Shown here piece after piece: positions 35,503 through 44,659 of a stretch of DNA of 52,849 nt. Made by a program: the position numbers and the translations under genes. Within the stretch, counting starts at the first letter, position 1. Every line of letters starts with the position of its first letter. Origin of the DNA: Hoeflea sp. (GTDB taxonomy: Bacteria; Pseudomonadota; Alphaproteobacteria; Rhizobiales; Rhizobiaceae); NCBI GenBank assembly GCA_019084245.1, contig JAHRFE010000039.1, positions 1 to 52,849 of the forward strand, read 5' to 3'. The notes under the pieces were generated by a model, which was not told where the DNA came from, searched no databases, and worked only from the letters and a program-made list of their open reading frames with translations.

Positions 35503-35799
35503 ATGGCCGATGACGATTATGTCTATGACGAAGTAACCGGCGAATGGCGTCCGGCATCGGAGATGGCGGCGGAAGCCGCCAAGGCCAACGTCGTGGTCGA
35601 TTCGGCCGGAACAGTGCTCGCCGACGGCGACTCCGTGACGTTGATCAAGGACCTGAAAGTCAAAGGCGCGGGCCAGACGCTGAAACAGGGCACCGTCATC
35701 AAGTCGATCCGGCTCACCGACAATCCCGAGGAAATCGACTGCCGCCATGATGCCATCAAGGGCCTGGTCCTGCGCACGGAATTCGTGCGGAAGCGGTAG
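35503..35799 (+). CDS. PhnA-domain protein lacking the zinc ribbon
   Basis: 98-aa protein whose C-terminal part ([44 protein letters not shown]...[20 protein letters not shown]) matches the PhnA/YjdM C-terminal domain. E. coli YjdM has an N-terminal zinc ribbon with four cysteines; here the corresponding leader [20 protein letters not shown] has none, retaining only the final E-W of that region. PhnA is not phosphonoacetate hydrolase despite its name; function unknown. ruvX follows after 8 nt. Confidence 0.85.
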   Translation: MADDDYVYDEVTGEWRPASEMAAEAAKANVVVDSAGTVLADGDSVTLIKDLKVKGAGQTLKQGTVIKSIRLTDNPEEIDCRHDAIKGLVLRTEFVRKR

Positions 35800-35807
35800 A
35801 GCTGTTC

Positions 35808-36311
35808 ATGGCCGTTATCACCATGGAAGAGCTGGCGACCCTCATCGCCCCGGGCCAAACCATCGCCGGGATCGATCTCGGGACCGAGACGATCGGCCTT
35901 GCCGTGTCGGATCTGTCACTCAGCCTCGCCTCGCCCAGGCCGATGATCAAGCGGAAGAAATTCACGCTCGATGCCCAGGTGCTGCTCGCCGCTCTCGAAC
36001 GCGACAATGCGGCTGCTGCGGTGATCGGCCTGCCGGTCAACATGGACGGATCGGAAGGGCCGCGCGTCCAGTCCACCCGCGCCTTCGTGCGCTCGATGGC
36101 CGAGAAGTCCGACCTGCCCTTCGTCTTCTGGGACGAGCGGCTCTCGACGGTGGCCGCCGAGCGCGCCCTGATCGAGATGGATGTGTCGCGCAAGAAACGA
36201 AAAGGCCGTATCGATTCGGCCGCCGCCAGTTTCATTTTGCAGGGCGCGCTCGACCGGCTGGCCGGTCTGCGGGCTGCGGCCGGAGCCGGATCTCAGGACA
36301 TTCGCGAGTAA
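35808..36311 (+). CDS. ruvX: Putative pre-16S rRNA nuclease RuvX/YqgF
   Basis: RNase H-fold protein of 167 aa implicated in 16S rRNA 5'-end processing. The first catalytic aspartate is in [17 protein letters not shown]; the others follow in [37 protein letters not shown] and [19 protein letters not shown]. It has a slightly longer N-terminus than E. coli YqgF (138 aa), usual for rhizobia. Its last 19 nt overlap the end of the convergent DUF6105 gene. Confidence 0.93.
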   Translation: MAVITMEELATLIAPGQTIAGIDLGTETIGLAVSDLSLSLASPRPMIKRKKFTLDAQVLLAALERDNAAAAVIGLPVNMDGSEGPRVQSTRAFVRSMAEKSDLPFVFWDERLSTVAAERALIEMDVSRKKRKGRIDSAAASFILQGALDRLAGLRAAAGAGSQDIRE

Positions 36312-36643
36312 TCGGCATCCCGCGACGACGCGGTTGCGATGGGCGCCTCGCGCTCCTCGGTCCAGCCGAACAGCTTGCGCGTCGACGACCAGATCTGCTT
36401 GCGGCGACGCTTGATCACGATGAACCCGACGACAAGAAACGTATCCAGAATGATTGCCTTGAGCACCAGCGGCGGGATTGATTCGGGCGAGATGCCGAGC
36501 ATGTTGCCGTAGATGGTGAATACCAGGTCATGCAGGTCGCGGGTCAGGATGTGGAAGCCGAAATTGATGTCGTAAAAGGATAGGCCGTACCAGGTGCCGA
36601 GCAGCACGATCGGGATGATCCAGAGAACCAGAAACACCTTCAT
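36293..36643 (-). CDS. DUF6105-family small membrane protein
   Basis: 116-aa inner-membrane protein with two hydrophobic segments ([21 protein letters not shown] and [18 protein letters not shown]) and between them [26 protein letters not shown], the part I recognise as DUF6105 of rhizobia. A basic segment RRRRKQI follows. Function unknown. Its ATG overlaps the stop of the upstream membrane-protein gene (ATGA), and its end overlaps ruvX by 19 nt on the opposite strand. Confidence 0.8.
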   Translation of the reverse strand: MKVFLVLWIIPIVLLGTWYGLSFYDINFGFHILTRDLHDLVFTIYGNMLGISPESIPPLVLKAIILDTFLVVGFIVIKRRRKQIWSSTRKLFGWTEEREAPIATASSRDADYSRMS

Positions 36644-37230
36644 GTGCTCGCCCCGCGCCGGGACATGGAAGCAAGCTGCGCGCTGAAGGCTGCATGGCTG
36701 GCGGCATGATCGGCGATCACATCGTCAAGCGCTGAGACGCCGCCATCGGCAGCACTGCCGGTCTCGTTTACAGGCGGAGTGAACGACATGACTGTCAACA
36801 GCAAGCCGCCCAACGCTGCAAGCTGAAGCACCAGCAACGCTCCCGCCTGACCGCCCGCCAGCGACACCGCAACGATCAACACCGTGGAGCCCGCGGCGCA
36901 AGCGGCAGCGCCTTCGGCCAAGGGCCGCGCCTGACGCTGTTCAAGTTCCTGGCCAAGCACGGAAAACAGCATGGCGAAAAGAGCCAATCCCGCCGCGGCA
37001 ATATTGAATCCCGCCATGATACCGAAGACGACGCTGCTTGTGACCGGCGAGAAGCCAATGCATTGCATTGCCGCGAGTGCAGCGTCAACCAGTCCGCTGC
37101 CTGCAAAGAGCGTGAGCCCGGCAAGCTCCACCCCGCCTTGCGGCGCATAGGTGACCACCAGCGCCAGCAGCGACAGAAAACTGATCCAGAACAACATTAT
37201 AGCGGTGAAAAACAATCGGCTTGATAGCAT
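36640..37230 (-). CDS. Four-helix inner-membrane protein of unknown function
   Basis: 196-aa protein with four hydrophobic segments (LFFTAIMLFWISFLSLLALVV, SVVFGIMAGFNIAAAGLALFA, STVLIVAVSLAGG, ALLVLQLAALGGLLLTVMSF) and a soluble C-terminal tail (ALDDVIADHAASHAAFSAQL). No family recognised. Translationally coupled to the DUF6105 gene through a 4-nt overlap, so the two probably act together in the membrane. Confidence 0.75.
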   Translation of the reverse strand: MLSSRLFFTAIMLFWISFLSLLALVVTYAPQGGVELAGLTLFAGSGLVDAALAAMQCIGFSPVTSSVVFGIMAGFNIAAAGLALFAMLFSVLGQELEQRQARPLAEGAAACAAGSTVLIVAVSLAGGQAGALLVLQLAALGGLLLTVMSFTPPVNETGSAADGGVSALDDVIADHAASHAAFSAQLASMSRRGAST

Positions 37231-37428
37231 TTTGCATCCGTTGGCGGAGATCGGTTATGGTCACTTCTCTTTAGTCAGCATGAACGCGCCAACCGTTACA
37301 CGCAATGTAAACCATTTGTTAAGGTTAACGACGGCATTGCTCAAAGGTTCCGGGCCGCCTATGACCATGCCTTTCAAGCGCCCCTTGCGGCGGTTTCCAG
37401 CCACAATGACCCCAGTCCCCAGCGTGCG

Positions 37429-38379
37429 ATGATTCCGATTTTTGAAAGCATCCTGCCGATCTTCATCATCGTGCTCATGGGCGTGGCGCTCAGGCGCATG
37501 CCCTTCATCGATCAGAGCGTATGGCCGGGGCTGGAGACGCTCGGATATTACCTGCTGTTTCCCGCGCTTCTGTTCTTGACCCTGGCAACAGCCGATTTTT
37601 CCGGCATCGAACTGGGAACAGTCGCGCTTGTCTCGCTGCTCGCGGTGGCCGTCATGACTGTGCTGCTGATTGCCCTGCATCCGCTGGCCCGCGCCCGGGG
37701 CATGTCGGATGCGAGCTACACCACCTTGTTTCAGACATCGTCACGCTGGAACGCTTTCATCGCACTCGCCATCGCCGAGAAGCTTTCCGGGCCCAGCGGC
37801 CTGGCGCTCGTCGCCCTGGTGATGGCAGTGATCGTCATCCCGCTCAATTTCATCAATGTGATCGTGCTGGTCTGGTATGGAACCGGCGCGCGCAGCATGG
37901 CCACGCTGATCAAGCGGATCGCCGGAAACCCGCTCATTCTTGGCTGCGTGGCGGGCATTGCCGTCAACGCCCTCCCCTTTGGCATCTATGCGCCGGTGGA
38001 ACAGGCGGTTGACCTGATCGCGCGGTCGTCGCTGGGGCTTGGGTTGCTGATGGTCGGCGCGGGCCTCAAACTGGGCGACGCTCTGCGCCCCGGCCCCGCC
38101 GTGCTGACGCCGACGGCACTCAAGCTTATCCTGTTTCCCATGATCATGACCGGTTTGGCGCTCAGCTTCGGCCTATCCGGCGAACCGCTGCTGATCCTGG
38201 CGCTGTGCGCTTCGGTGCCGACAGCCATGAACGGCTATTTGCTGGCCCGTCAGATGGGCGGTGACGCACCACTCTATGCCGCAGTGACCACGGTGCAGAC
38301 GGTCGCATCGTTCCTGACCATTCCGGTGGTCATGTGGGCGGCGGGACTTTTTGCCGGCGGTCAACTCATCGGCGGATAG
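37429..38379 (+). CDS. AEC-family (auxin-efflux-carrier-like) transporter
   Basis: 316-aa inner-membrane permease with about ten hydrophobic segments, opening with IFESILPIFIIVLMGVALRRM. Family marks are LGYYLLFPALLFLTLA, TLFQTSSRWNAFIALAIAE, the central NPLILGCVAGIAVNALPF and SSLGLGLLMVGAGLKLGDAL, and PTAMNGYLLARQMGGD near the end. AEC members move organic anions such as malate or malonate; substrate unknown. Its stop overlaps the end of the convergent acyl-CoA dehydrogenase gene by 19 nt. Confidence 0.9.
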   Translation: MIPIFESILPIFIIVLMGVALRRMPFIDQSVWPGLETLGYYLLFPALLFLTLATADFSGIELGTVALVSLLAVAVMTVLLIALHPLARARGMSDASYTTLFQTSSRWNAFIALAIAEKLSGPSGLALVALVMAVIVIPLNFINVIVLVWYGTGARSMATLIKRIAGNPLILGCVAGIAVNALPFGIYAPVEQAVDLIARSSLGLGLLMVGAGLKLGDALRPGPAVLTPTALKLILFPMIMTGLALSFGLSGEPLLILALCASVPTAMNGYLLARQMGGDAPLYAAVTTVQTVASFLTIPVVMWAAGLFAGGQLIGG

Positions 38380-40019
38380 AGCAGATCGACGATCTGGCGG
38401 GCATCGAAGCGGGCGTCGAGCATGCCGTAGGTCGAGCGCCAGGCGCCGCCGAGCCTTGTTTCGACAAAGGCTTCCGCCACGTGGCCGGCACCAAGCCGGG
38501 TCAGTTCGGCGGCGGCCGCGGCCAGCGCCAGTTGCTCGGTCAGCATCCGTGCCGCGCCCTCGTCCCGCTCGGCCACCGCCATGCAGGCCCTCAGCACATC
38601 GACGGTGCGCGGCCCGGCCGCACCCAGATCGGTGTTGATGCTGCCAAGCGCCACTTCGCACAGTTCGCGGCCGCGGGTGAGCACGCGCAGCACATCGAGC
38701 GCCATGACATTGCCCGACCCTTCCCAGATCGCGTTGACCGGCGCCTCGCGGTAATGCCGGGCCACGGCGCGTTCCTCGACATAGCCGTTGCCGCCCATGC
38801 ACTCCATCACCTCATAGATGACGGACGGGGCGATCTTGCAGGCCCAGTACTTGACCACCGGCGTCATCAGCCGGGCGATGGCGGCCTCGGCGGGATTATC
38901 GCGGGCATTGTCGAAGGCGCGGGCGAGCCGCATCGACAGCGCCGTGGCCGCCGCCGTATCGAGCGCCAGATCAGCCAGAACGCGGACCATCAACGGCTGG
39001 TCGATCAGCAGTTCGCCGAAGACCCGGCGGTGACGGCAATGATGCACCGCTTCGGCGAGGCTTGCGCGCATCATGCCGGCCGACGCCAGCGCGCAGTCGA
39101 GCCGGGTGAGCGTCACCATGTCGAGAATGGTGCGGATACCCTCGCCTTCGCCGCCCAGGAGAAAGCCGAAGGTGTTGTCGAATTCGACCTCCGAGGAAGC
39201 ATTGGAGCGGTTGCCGAGCTTGTCCTTCAGGCGCTGCAGCCTGAGCCCGTTGAGGTTGCCGTCTTCAAGGATGCGCGGAACCAGGAAGCAGCTCAGTTGG
39301 TCGCCAGTCTCCTTGCCCGTCTGGGCGAGCATGACAAAGGCGTCCGACATCGGCGCGGACATGAACCATTTGTGCCCCGACAGCCGGTAGACACCTTCGC
39401 CGGCGCGCACCGCCTGGCTCTGGTTGGCGCGCACATCGGTGCCGCCCTGTTTTTCGGTCATGCCCATACCGATGGTGACACCGGACTTCTGCATGGCGGG
39501 CCGGTGGCTTGAATCATAGCGGCGCGAGACGATCTGCGGCGCCCAGGCCTTTTCGATGCGCGGCGAGGCCATGATCGCGGCGATCGAGGCATTGGTCATG
39601 GTGAGCGGGCAGAGATGGCCGCATTCAAGCCCGGCGGTCAGAAAGAAACGGATAGCGCGGGCCTGGTGCGCAAACCCCTTTTCCTCGCGGCGTCCCTCCC
39701 AGACCGATCCCTGCAACCCGATCGAGACCGATCGCCGCATCAGCGCGTGCCAGCTCGGATGGAAATCCACCTGGTCGATGCGGTTTCCCGAGGCGTCATG
39801 GGTCTTGAGTTCGGGGATGGAGCGGTTGGCGATGCGGGCCAGGTCCTGCGCCTCCGCCGAGGCCACGAATTTGCCCACCGTCTCGAAATCGTCGCGCAAT
39901 GCGCGCGGCATGTCGGCGGCGATGTCCTTCAGCAGCGGGTCGGCGCGATAGGCATTGTGCCCGGAAAACGGCGGGCTCTGGTTCTCGGCAACAGGGCCAA
40001 AGGCTTGAATTGGGCTCAT
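38361..40019 (-). CDS. aidB: AidB-like acyl-CoA dehydrogenase family flavoprotein
   Basis: 552-aa protein of the AidB branch. E. coli AidB is an FAD-binding acyl-CoA dehydrogenase homologue induced by alkylation damage that binds DNA near its targets. Here ATG 40019 (MSPIQAFGPVAENQSPP) was preferred over ATG 40055. AidB-like features are NAYRADPLLKDIAADMP, IPELKTHDASGNRIDQVDFHPSWHALM and the FAD/substrate region MGMTEKQGGTDVRANQSQA, GHKWFMSAP, MECMGGNGYVEE and WEGSGNVMALDVLR. The length exceeds ordinary acyl-CoA dehydrogenases (about 380 aa) and fits AidB (541 aa). No alkylation-repair gene is adjacent. Confidence 0.85.
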   Translation of the reverse strand: MSPIQAFGPVAENQSPPFSGHNAYRADPLLKDIAADMPRALRDDFETVGKFVASAEAQDLARIANRSIPELKTHDASGNRIDQVDFHPSWHALMRRSVSIGLQGSVWEGRREEKGFAHQARAIRFFLTAGLECGHLCPLTMTNASIAAIMASPRIEKAWAPQIVSRRYDSSHRPAMQKSGVTIGMGMTEKQGGTDVRANQSQAVRAGEGVYRLSGHKWFMSAPMSDAFVMLAQTGKETGDQLSCFLVPRILEDGNLNGLRLQRLKDKLGNRSNASSEVEFDNTFGFLLGGEGEGIRTILDMVTLTRLDCALASAGMMRASLAEAVHHCRHRRVFGELLIDQPLMVRVLADLALDTAAATALSMRLARAFDNARDNPAEAAIARLMTPVVKYWACKIAPSVIYEVMECMGGNGYVEERAVARHYREAPVNAIWEGSGNVMALDVLRVLTRGRELCEVALGSINTDLGAAGPRTVDVLRACMAVAERDEGAARMLTEQLALAAAAAELTRLGAGHVAEAFVETRLGGAWRSTYGMLDARFDARQIVDLLYPPMS

Positions 40020-40145
40020 CAGTCCTCGCTTACAGGGATTCGCGCGGTTTTGCATGGGGACACAGCACTTTTCAGGGCGGGCCGCGCTTGCCCCTGCCCC
40101 GGAACCTTTCTATAGACCGGTCCAGACCTCAATCCCATGGGACGC

Positions 40146-41081
40146 ATGATGTCATTTCCGCACCGCCACCTGCTCGGAATCAAGGGGCTTTCGGAGCAGG
40201 ACATCATCTATCTGCTCGATCGGGCGGACGAGGCGGTCAAGATTTCCCGCCAGCGCGAGAAAAAGACCTCGACACTGCGCGGTCTCACCCAGATCAACCT
40301 GTTCTTCGAAGCCTCCACCCGGACGCAAGCCTCTTTCGAACTTGCCGGCAAGCGGCTTGGCGCCGACGTGATGAACATGTCGGTCGCCAATTCGAGCGTC
40401 AAGAAGGGCGAAACGCTCGTCGACACGGCGATGACGCTCAATGCCATGCGACCGGATGTTCTGGTGGTGCGCCATTCCTCGGCCGGCGCCGTGGCGCTGC
40501 TGTCGCAGAAGGTCGGCTGCCCGGTGATCAATGCCGGCGACGGGGCGCATGAACATCCGACCCAGGCGCTGCTCGACGCGCTGACCATCCGCCGCGCCAA
40601 GGGCAAGGTCGGGCGGCTGATCGTCGCCATTTGCGGCGATGTGCTGCATTCGCGCGTCGCGCGCTCGAACATCCTGCTGCTCAATGCACTTGGCGCGCGC
40701 GTCCGGGTGGTCGCCCCCTCGACGCTGCTGCCGTCGGGCATTGCCGACATGGGCGTCGAAGTTTTCCAGAGCATGGAAGACGGCCTCAGGGATGCCGACG
40801 TGGTGATGATGCTGCGCCTGCAGCGCGAGCGCATGGCCGGCTCCTTCGTGCCCTCGGTCCGGGAGTATTTCCGCTATTACGGGCTGGACGCCGACAAGCT
40901 CAGCCTGGCCAAGCCCGATGCGCTGGTGATGCATCCCGGACCGATGAATCGCGGCGTCGAGATCGCGTCCGACATCGCCGACGGTCCGCAAAGCGTCATC
41001 GAACTGCAGGTCGAGATGGGGGTCGCCGTGCGCATGGCGGTGATGGAGACGCTGATGCTCTCTGAAGGAAACCAGCCATGA
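40146..41081 (+). CDS. pyrB: Aspartate carbamoyltransferase catalytic subunit
   Basis: Makes carbamoyl aspartate in pyrimidine synthesis. About 311 aa starting [19 protein letters not shown] (ATG 40146; 40137 and 40149 are alternatives). The carbamoyl-phosphate loop reads [20 protein letters not shown], with Gln after STRT where many ATCases have Arg, as in other alphaproteobacteria. The rest is standard: [38 protein letters not shown] and [12 protein letters not shown]. pyrC' overlaps the end by 4 nt. No pyrI regulatory gene is present, consistent with a PyrB-PyrC' holoenzyme. Confidence 0.96.
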   Translation: MMSFPHRHLLGIKGLSEQDIIYLLDRADEAVKISRQREKKTSTLRGLTQINLFFEASTRTQASFELAGKRLGADVMNMSVANSSVKKGETLVDTAMTLNAMRPDVLVVRHSSAGAVALLSQKVGCPVINAGDGAHEHPTQALLDALTIRRAKGKVGRLIVAICGDVLHSRVARSNILLLNALGARVRVVAPSTLLPSGIADMGVEVFQSMEDGLRDADVVMMLRLQRERMAGSFVPSVREYFRYYGLDADKLSLAKPDALVMHPGPMNRGVEIASDIADGPQSVIELQVEMGVAVRMAVMETLMLSEGNQP

Positions 41082-42364
41082 AGCCGCGGGTCCTTGCCAA
41101 TGTCCGGATCGTCGACCCGTCCACCGGAATAGACGAGATCGGCGACATCGTCATCATCGACGGCAGGATCTCGGCCATCGGCGCGGACGCCGCTGGAATG
41201 GCACCGCCGTCGGGCGCTGAAATCGAAGATTGCGCCGGCCTCATCGCCGTTCCCGGCCTGGTCGACGCCTGCGTGCATATCGGCGAACCCGGCGCCGAAC
41301 ACCGCGAAACCATCGCTTCGGCGAGCCGGGCCGCGGCCAGGGGCGGCGTGACCTCGATCATCATGATGCCCGACACCGATCCGGTGATCGACGATGTGGC
41401 GCTGGTCGATTTCGTCCAGAGGCTGGCGCGCGACGAGGCGGTCGTGCGGGTTCATCCGGCGGCGGCGCTGACCAAGGGCCTCAAGGGCGAGGAGATGACC
41501 GAGTTCGGTCTGCTTCTCGAGGCTGGCGCCGTGTGGCTCAGCAACGGCCGGCACACGGTCGACAACCCGGCCGTGATGCGCCGCGCCATGACCTATGCGC
41601 GCGATTTCGGCGCCGTCATCGCCGTGGCGACGCAGGACCAGCGGCTGGGCGCGACAGGCGTGATGAACGAGGGGCTGTTCGCCAGCTGGCTCGGGCTGCC
41701 CGGAATTCCGCGCGAGGCCGAGATCATTCCGCTTGAGCGCGACCTGAGGCTCGCGGGCCTGACCGGCGCGCGCTATCACGCGATGAGTATCTCGGTGCCG
41801 CAATCGGCTGATGTGATCCGCGACGCCAAGGCGCGCGGGCTCGCGGTCACCGCCGGGATCTCGATCAACCATCTGACGCTGAACGAGACCGATATCGGCG
41901 AATACCGCACCTTCTTCCGGCTGTCGCCGCCGCTCAGGACCGAGGACGACCGGCGCGCCATGGTGGCGGCACTCGCCGAGGGCGTCATAGACATCATCGT
42001 TTCGGCCCATGACCCGCAGGATGTCGACACCAAGCGGCTGCCGTTCGCCGACGCCGAGAACGGCGCGATCGGTCTTGAAACGATGCTGGCCGCAGCGCTC
42101 AGGCTCTATCATTCCGGCGATGTACCGTTGATGCGGCTGGTCGACGCGCTGTCGACACGGCCCGCCCGGATTCTTGGCCTGGAAGCCGGAACCCTGGCTC
42201 CCGGCGCGCGCGCGGACATTGCGCTGATCGATGCGGACTATCCGTGGGTGGTGTCCAAGGACGACCTCATTTCCAAGTCCAAGAACAGCCCGTTCGAGGA
42301 CGCACGCTTCACCGGCAAGGTGTTGCAAACACTGGTTGCAGGTGTCACAGTTCATCGCGCCTGA
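41078..42364 (+). CDS. Non-catalytic dihydroorotase homologue (PyrC'-like)
   Basis: 428-aa protein of the class I dihydroorotase family that appears unable to catalyse. The N-terminal metal motif DxHxH is DACVH (first His lost, second kept), and the substrate Arg that follows is Gly (HIGEPG). The aspartate bridging the metals is Asn-Gly (WLSNGRHT for the usual SDDG), the HxED His is missing (VATQDQRLG), and the DHAPH loop is [10 protein letters not shown]. Other scaffold regions remain ([40 protein letters not shown]). In Pseudomonas a similarly degenerate PyrC', overlapping pyrB by 4 nt, is needed to assemble the dodecameric ATCase; the same 4-nt overlap occurs here. A catalytic pyrC should exist elsewhere. 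Confidence 0.9.
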   Translation: MKPRVLANVRIVDPSTGIDEIGDIVIIDGRISAIGADAAGMAPPSGAEIEDCAGLIAVPGLVDACVHIGEPGAEHRETIASASRAAARGGVTSIIMMPDTDPVIDDVALVDFVQRLARDEAVVRVHPAAALTKGLKGEEMTEFGLLLEAGAVWLSNGRHTVDNPAVMRRAMTYARDFGAVIAVATQDQRLGATGVMNEGLFASWLGLPGIPREAEIIPLERDLRLAGLTGARYHAMSISVPQSADVIRDAKARGLAVTAGISINHLTLNETDIGEYRTFFRLSPPLRTEDDRRAMVAALAEGVIDIIVSAHDPQDVDTKRLPFADAENGAIGLETMLAAALRLYHSGDVPLMRLVDALSTRPARILGLEAGTLAPGARADIALIDADYPWVVSKDDLISKSKNSPFEDARFTGKVLQTLVAGVTVHRA

Positions 42365-42414
42365 CCGCCGGATTCCGGCTGCTCAGGCGTGTCCCAATCG
42401 AGGAGAATAGCGTC

Positions 42415-43032
42415 GTGCCTGGTCTGGTCAGTTGGTCCCTTTCAGCGCCTGAAATGCTCGTTTCGCTGCTCGTGGGCTATCTGTGCGGGTCAATCCCGTT
42501 TGGGCTGATCCTGACCCGCATGGCAGGTCTTGGCGACGTTCGCAGCATCGGATCGGGCAATATCGGCGCGACCAACGTGCTGCGCACCGGCAACAAGAAA
42601 CTTGCCGCGCTGACACTGCTCCTTGACGCGCTCAAGGGCACGGTGGCGGTTTTAGCCGCGCGCTATGTCATCGGCATGGAAGCGGCGCTGATCGCGGGGC
42701 TTGCCGCGTTTCTCGGCCATCTCTATCCGGTCTGGCTCAAGTTCAAGGGTGGCAAGGGCGTCGCCACCTATCTGGGCGTACTCCTGGGGCTGGCGCCGCT
42801 GATCGTGCTGGTCTTCGCCGCGATCTGGCTCGGCATGGCCAAGTTGTTCCGCTACTCGTCGCTCGCGGCGCTGACGGCGGCGGTGGCGGTGCCTATTGCA
42901 CTTTATTTATATGGCCGACCGGAAGTCGCCTCGCTGTTCGTGGTCATGTCGGTGATCACCATCCTCAAGCATCACCAGAACATCAGCCGTTTGCTTTCGG
43001 GCACCGAAGGCCGGATCGGGGACAAGGGCTGA
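42415..43032 (+). CDS. plsY: Glycerol-3-phosphate acyltransferase PlsY
   Basis: Inner-membrane enzyme that transfers the acyl group from acyl-phosphate to glycerol-3-phosphate, the first step of phospholipid synthesis. Start GTG 42415 ([14 protein letters not shown]) with GAGGAG upstream gives 205 aa; ATG 42453 would shorten it. Family motifs are [31 protein letters not shown]-like [19 protein letters not shown], the substrate loop [16 protein letters not shown] and [14 protein letters not shown]. Five or so membrane segments. Its stop shares one base with the dprA start (TGATG). Confidence 0.95.
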   Translation: MPGLVSWSLSAPEMLVSLLVGYLCGSIPFGLILTRMAGLGDVRSIGSGNIGATNVLRTGNKKLAALTLLLDALKGTVAVLAARYVIGMEAALIAGLAAFLGHLYPVWLKFKGGKGVATYLGVLLGLAPLIVLVFAAIWLGMAKLFRYSSLAALTAAVAVPIALYLYGRPEVASLFVVMSVITILKHHQNISRLLSGTEGRIGDKG

Positions 43033-44183
43033 TGTCCGCCGGCGATGAAGGAAGGCGCGGTGTCGCCCTTTCTGATCGCCAGCGTCTCTCCTGGTTGCGG
43101 CTGATCCGCTCCGACAATGTTGGCCCGGCCACGTTCCGCGACCTGATCAATCATTTCGGCTCGGCCGAAACGGCCATCGAGCAATTACCCGAACTGTCGC
43201 GGCGCGGAGGCTCGGCGCGGGCGATCAAGGTTGCGAGCGTCGCGGATGCGGAAGCCGAGCTGGAGGCGGCGCGAAAATTCGGCGCGGTGTTCATCGGCAT
43301 TGGCGAGCCGGATTACCCACCGGCGCTCAGGCGGATCGACGGCGCGCCGCCGCTGATTGCGGCCATTGGCGATCTGTCGCTCGCCACACAGGTCTCGGTT
43401 GGCATCGTCGGCGCGCGCAACGCCTCGGTGTCGGGCGCCAAGATGGCGGCGCGGATGGCGCGCGAACTCGGCGCCGCCGGTTACGTGGTCGTCTCCGGCC
43501 TGGCGCGCGGCATTGACGCGGCGGCGCACCGGGCAAGCCTCGACAGCGGCACCATCGCAGCGCTCGCTGGCGGCCTCGACCAGCCCTACCCGCCGGAAAA
43601 CCTCGACCTCTACCGCGAGATATGCTCCGGAAAAGGACTTGCCATCAGCGAGATGCCGATGGGCTGGGAACCGCGCGCCCGGGATTTCCCTCGGCGCAAC
43701 CGGCTGATCGCGGGCATCGGCCTGGGTTTGATCGTGATCGAGGCGGCGCAACGCTCCGGCTCGCTGATCACCGCGCGGCGGGCGGCGGATTTCGGCCGGC
43801 TGGTCTTCGCTGTTCCCGGTTCGCCGCTGGACCCAAGGGCCGCAGGCACCAACGGGCTGCTCAAGGAGGGCGCGATCGTGACCACCGAGAGCCGCGACGT
43901 GATTGATGCGCTGGCGCCTTCGAGCCGGATGTTTCCCGATGACGAACCGGTCATGGAGGAACCGGGATCTGGCGATGGCGCGCCCTATGACGAACCGCGC
44001 GATGATGACCGCGCCCGCGTGATCGAGGCGCTCGGCCCCTCGCCCGCAGAGATCGACGACATCATCCGGCACACCGGCGTGGCGGCCGCGACCGTCTATC
44101 TGGTGCTGCTTGAGCTTGATCTTGCCGGACGCCTGCACCGCCACCCCGGTGGCATGGTGTCGCTGGCATTTGACGAGGATTAG
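43032..44183 (+). CDS. dprA: DNA-processing protein DprA
   Basis: Loads RecA on incoming single-stranded DNA during transformation. The 383-aa protein has an N-terminal helical region (SWLRLIRSDNVGPATFRDLINHFG), the Rossmann-like DprA core (VGIVGARNASVSGAKMAARMAREL, VVSGLARGIDAAAH, ALAGGLDQPYPPEN, SEMPMGWEPRARDFPRRNRLIAG, VIEAAQRSGSLITAR, GTNGLLKEGA) and a C-terminal winged-helix domain (VIEALGPSPAEIDDIIRHTGVAAATVYLVLLEL). Overlaps plsY by one base, as in related genomes. Confidence 0.95.
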   Translation: MSAGDEGRRGVALSDRQRLSWLRLIRSDNVGPATFRDLINHFGSAETAIEQLPELSRRGGSARAIKVASVADAEAELEAARKFGAVFIGIGEPDYPPALRRIDGAPPLIAAIGDLSLATQVSVGIVGARNASVSGAKMAARMARELGAAGYVVVSGLARGIDAAAHRASLDSGTIAALAGGLDQPYPPENLDLYREICSGKGLAISEMPMGWEPRARDFPRRNRLIAGIGLGLIVIEAAQRSGSLITARRAADFGRLVFAVPGSPLDPRAAGTNGLLKEGAIVTTESRDVIDALAPSSRMFPDDEPVMEEPGSGDGAPYDEPRDDDRARVIEALGPSPAEIDDIIRHTGVAAATVYLVLLELDLAGRLHRHPGGMVSLAFDED

Positions 44184-44198
44184 GCAAACCGAGCGCTT

Positions 44199-44408
44199 TC
44201 AGTGCGTGTTCTTGGCCAGGTTCAGCGGCCTGTGGCCGGCCAGAACATCGCCGGCCTCGATATAGGCCATCTCGATCAGGTAGCAGAGCATGTCGGCGTT
44301 TTCACTCGCCGCGACCCCGCGCAATTCAGCCAGCATCTGCCTGATATAAGCGATGTTCTGCTCCGTTCGGGCCTTGTCCAACGGACCGTGTGTGGGCCGG
44401 ATTGGCAT
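44199..44408 (-). CDS. Small conserved protein of unknown function
   Basis: 69-aa acidic/neutral protein, MPIRPTHGPLDKARTEQNIA..., with a helical look (YIRQMLAELRGVAASENADMLCYLIEMAYIEAGDVL). A ribosome site AGGGAG precedes the ATG. I have the impression it is conserved in rhizobia next to dprA/topA but know no function. It is convergent with dprA, 15 nt from its stop. Confidence 0.7.
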   Translation of the reverse strand: MPIRPTHGPLDKARTEQNIAYIRQMLAELRGVAASENADMLCYLIEMAYIEAGDVLAGHRPLNLAKNTH

Positions 44409-44572
44409 CGTCGCTCCCTAGATTTGTCCGCCTCACCGCTCATCCCAAGCCGTCGAGCAGGTCCTTGAGATACGATAGTGAAAATATCTTAAATTGCAAT
44501 ACAGTTGTAATCGCGTATTGGTTGTATTCGAGTTGTGAAATGGCCGTTATTAGGAAGATGGGCTTGACCGCA

Positions 44573-44600
44573 TCGATTTCCCTGTACATTTCGTGGGCCA
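44573..44600 (+). promoter_or_regulatory. Possible topA promoter
   Basis: CTTGAC (44573-44578), the -35 form preferred in rhizobia, is followed 16 nt later by TACATT (44595-44600) as a weak -10. The -10 match is imperfect and the spacing slightly short, so this is only a candidate. Transcription would start just ahead of the leader hairpin. Confidence 0.35.
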
Positions 44601-44604
44601 AATC

Positions 44605-44632
44605 GGTACGGCGCGAATTCGCGCGGCCTACC
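44605..44632 (+). promoter_or_regulatory. Leader hairpin before topA
   Basis: The perfect 14-bp palindrome GCGCGAATTCGCGC (44611-44624) is flanked by CGGTA and TACCG, which extend the stem after an internal mismatch. It ends about 28 nt before the topA ATG. Possible roles are an mRNA stabiliser, a protein site or a supercoiling-sensitive cruciform. Confidence 0.45.
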
Positions 44633-44659
44633 GGATAAAGGCCGAATGCGAGCAATCTT

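Noticed and set aside
40877-42355. 492-codon open frame antisense to pyrC'
   Set aside because: Composition of an antisense shadow; the plus-strand gene is conserved and coupled to pyrB.
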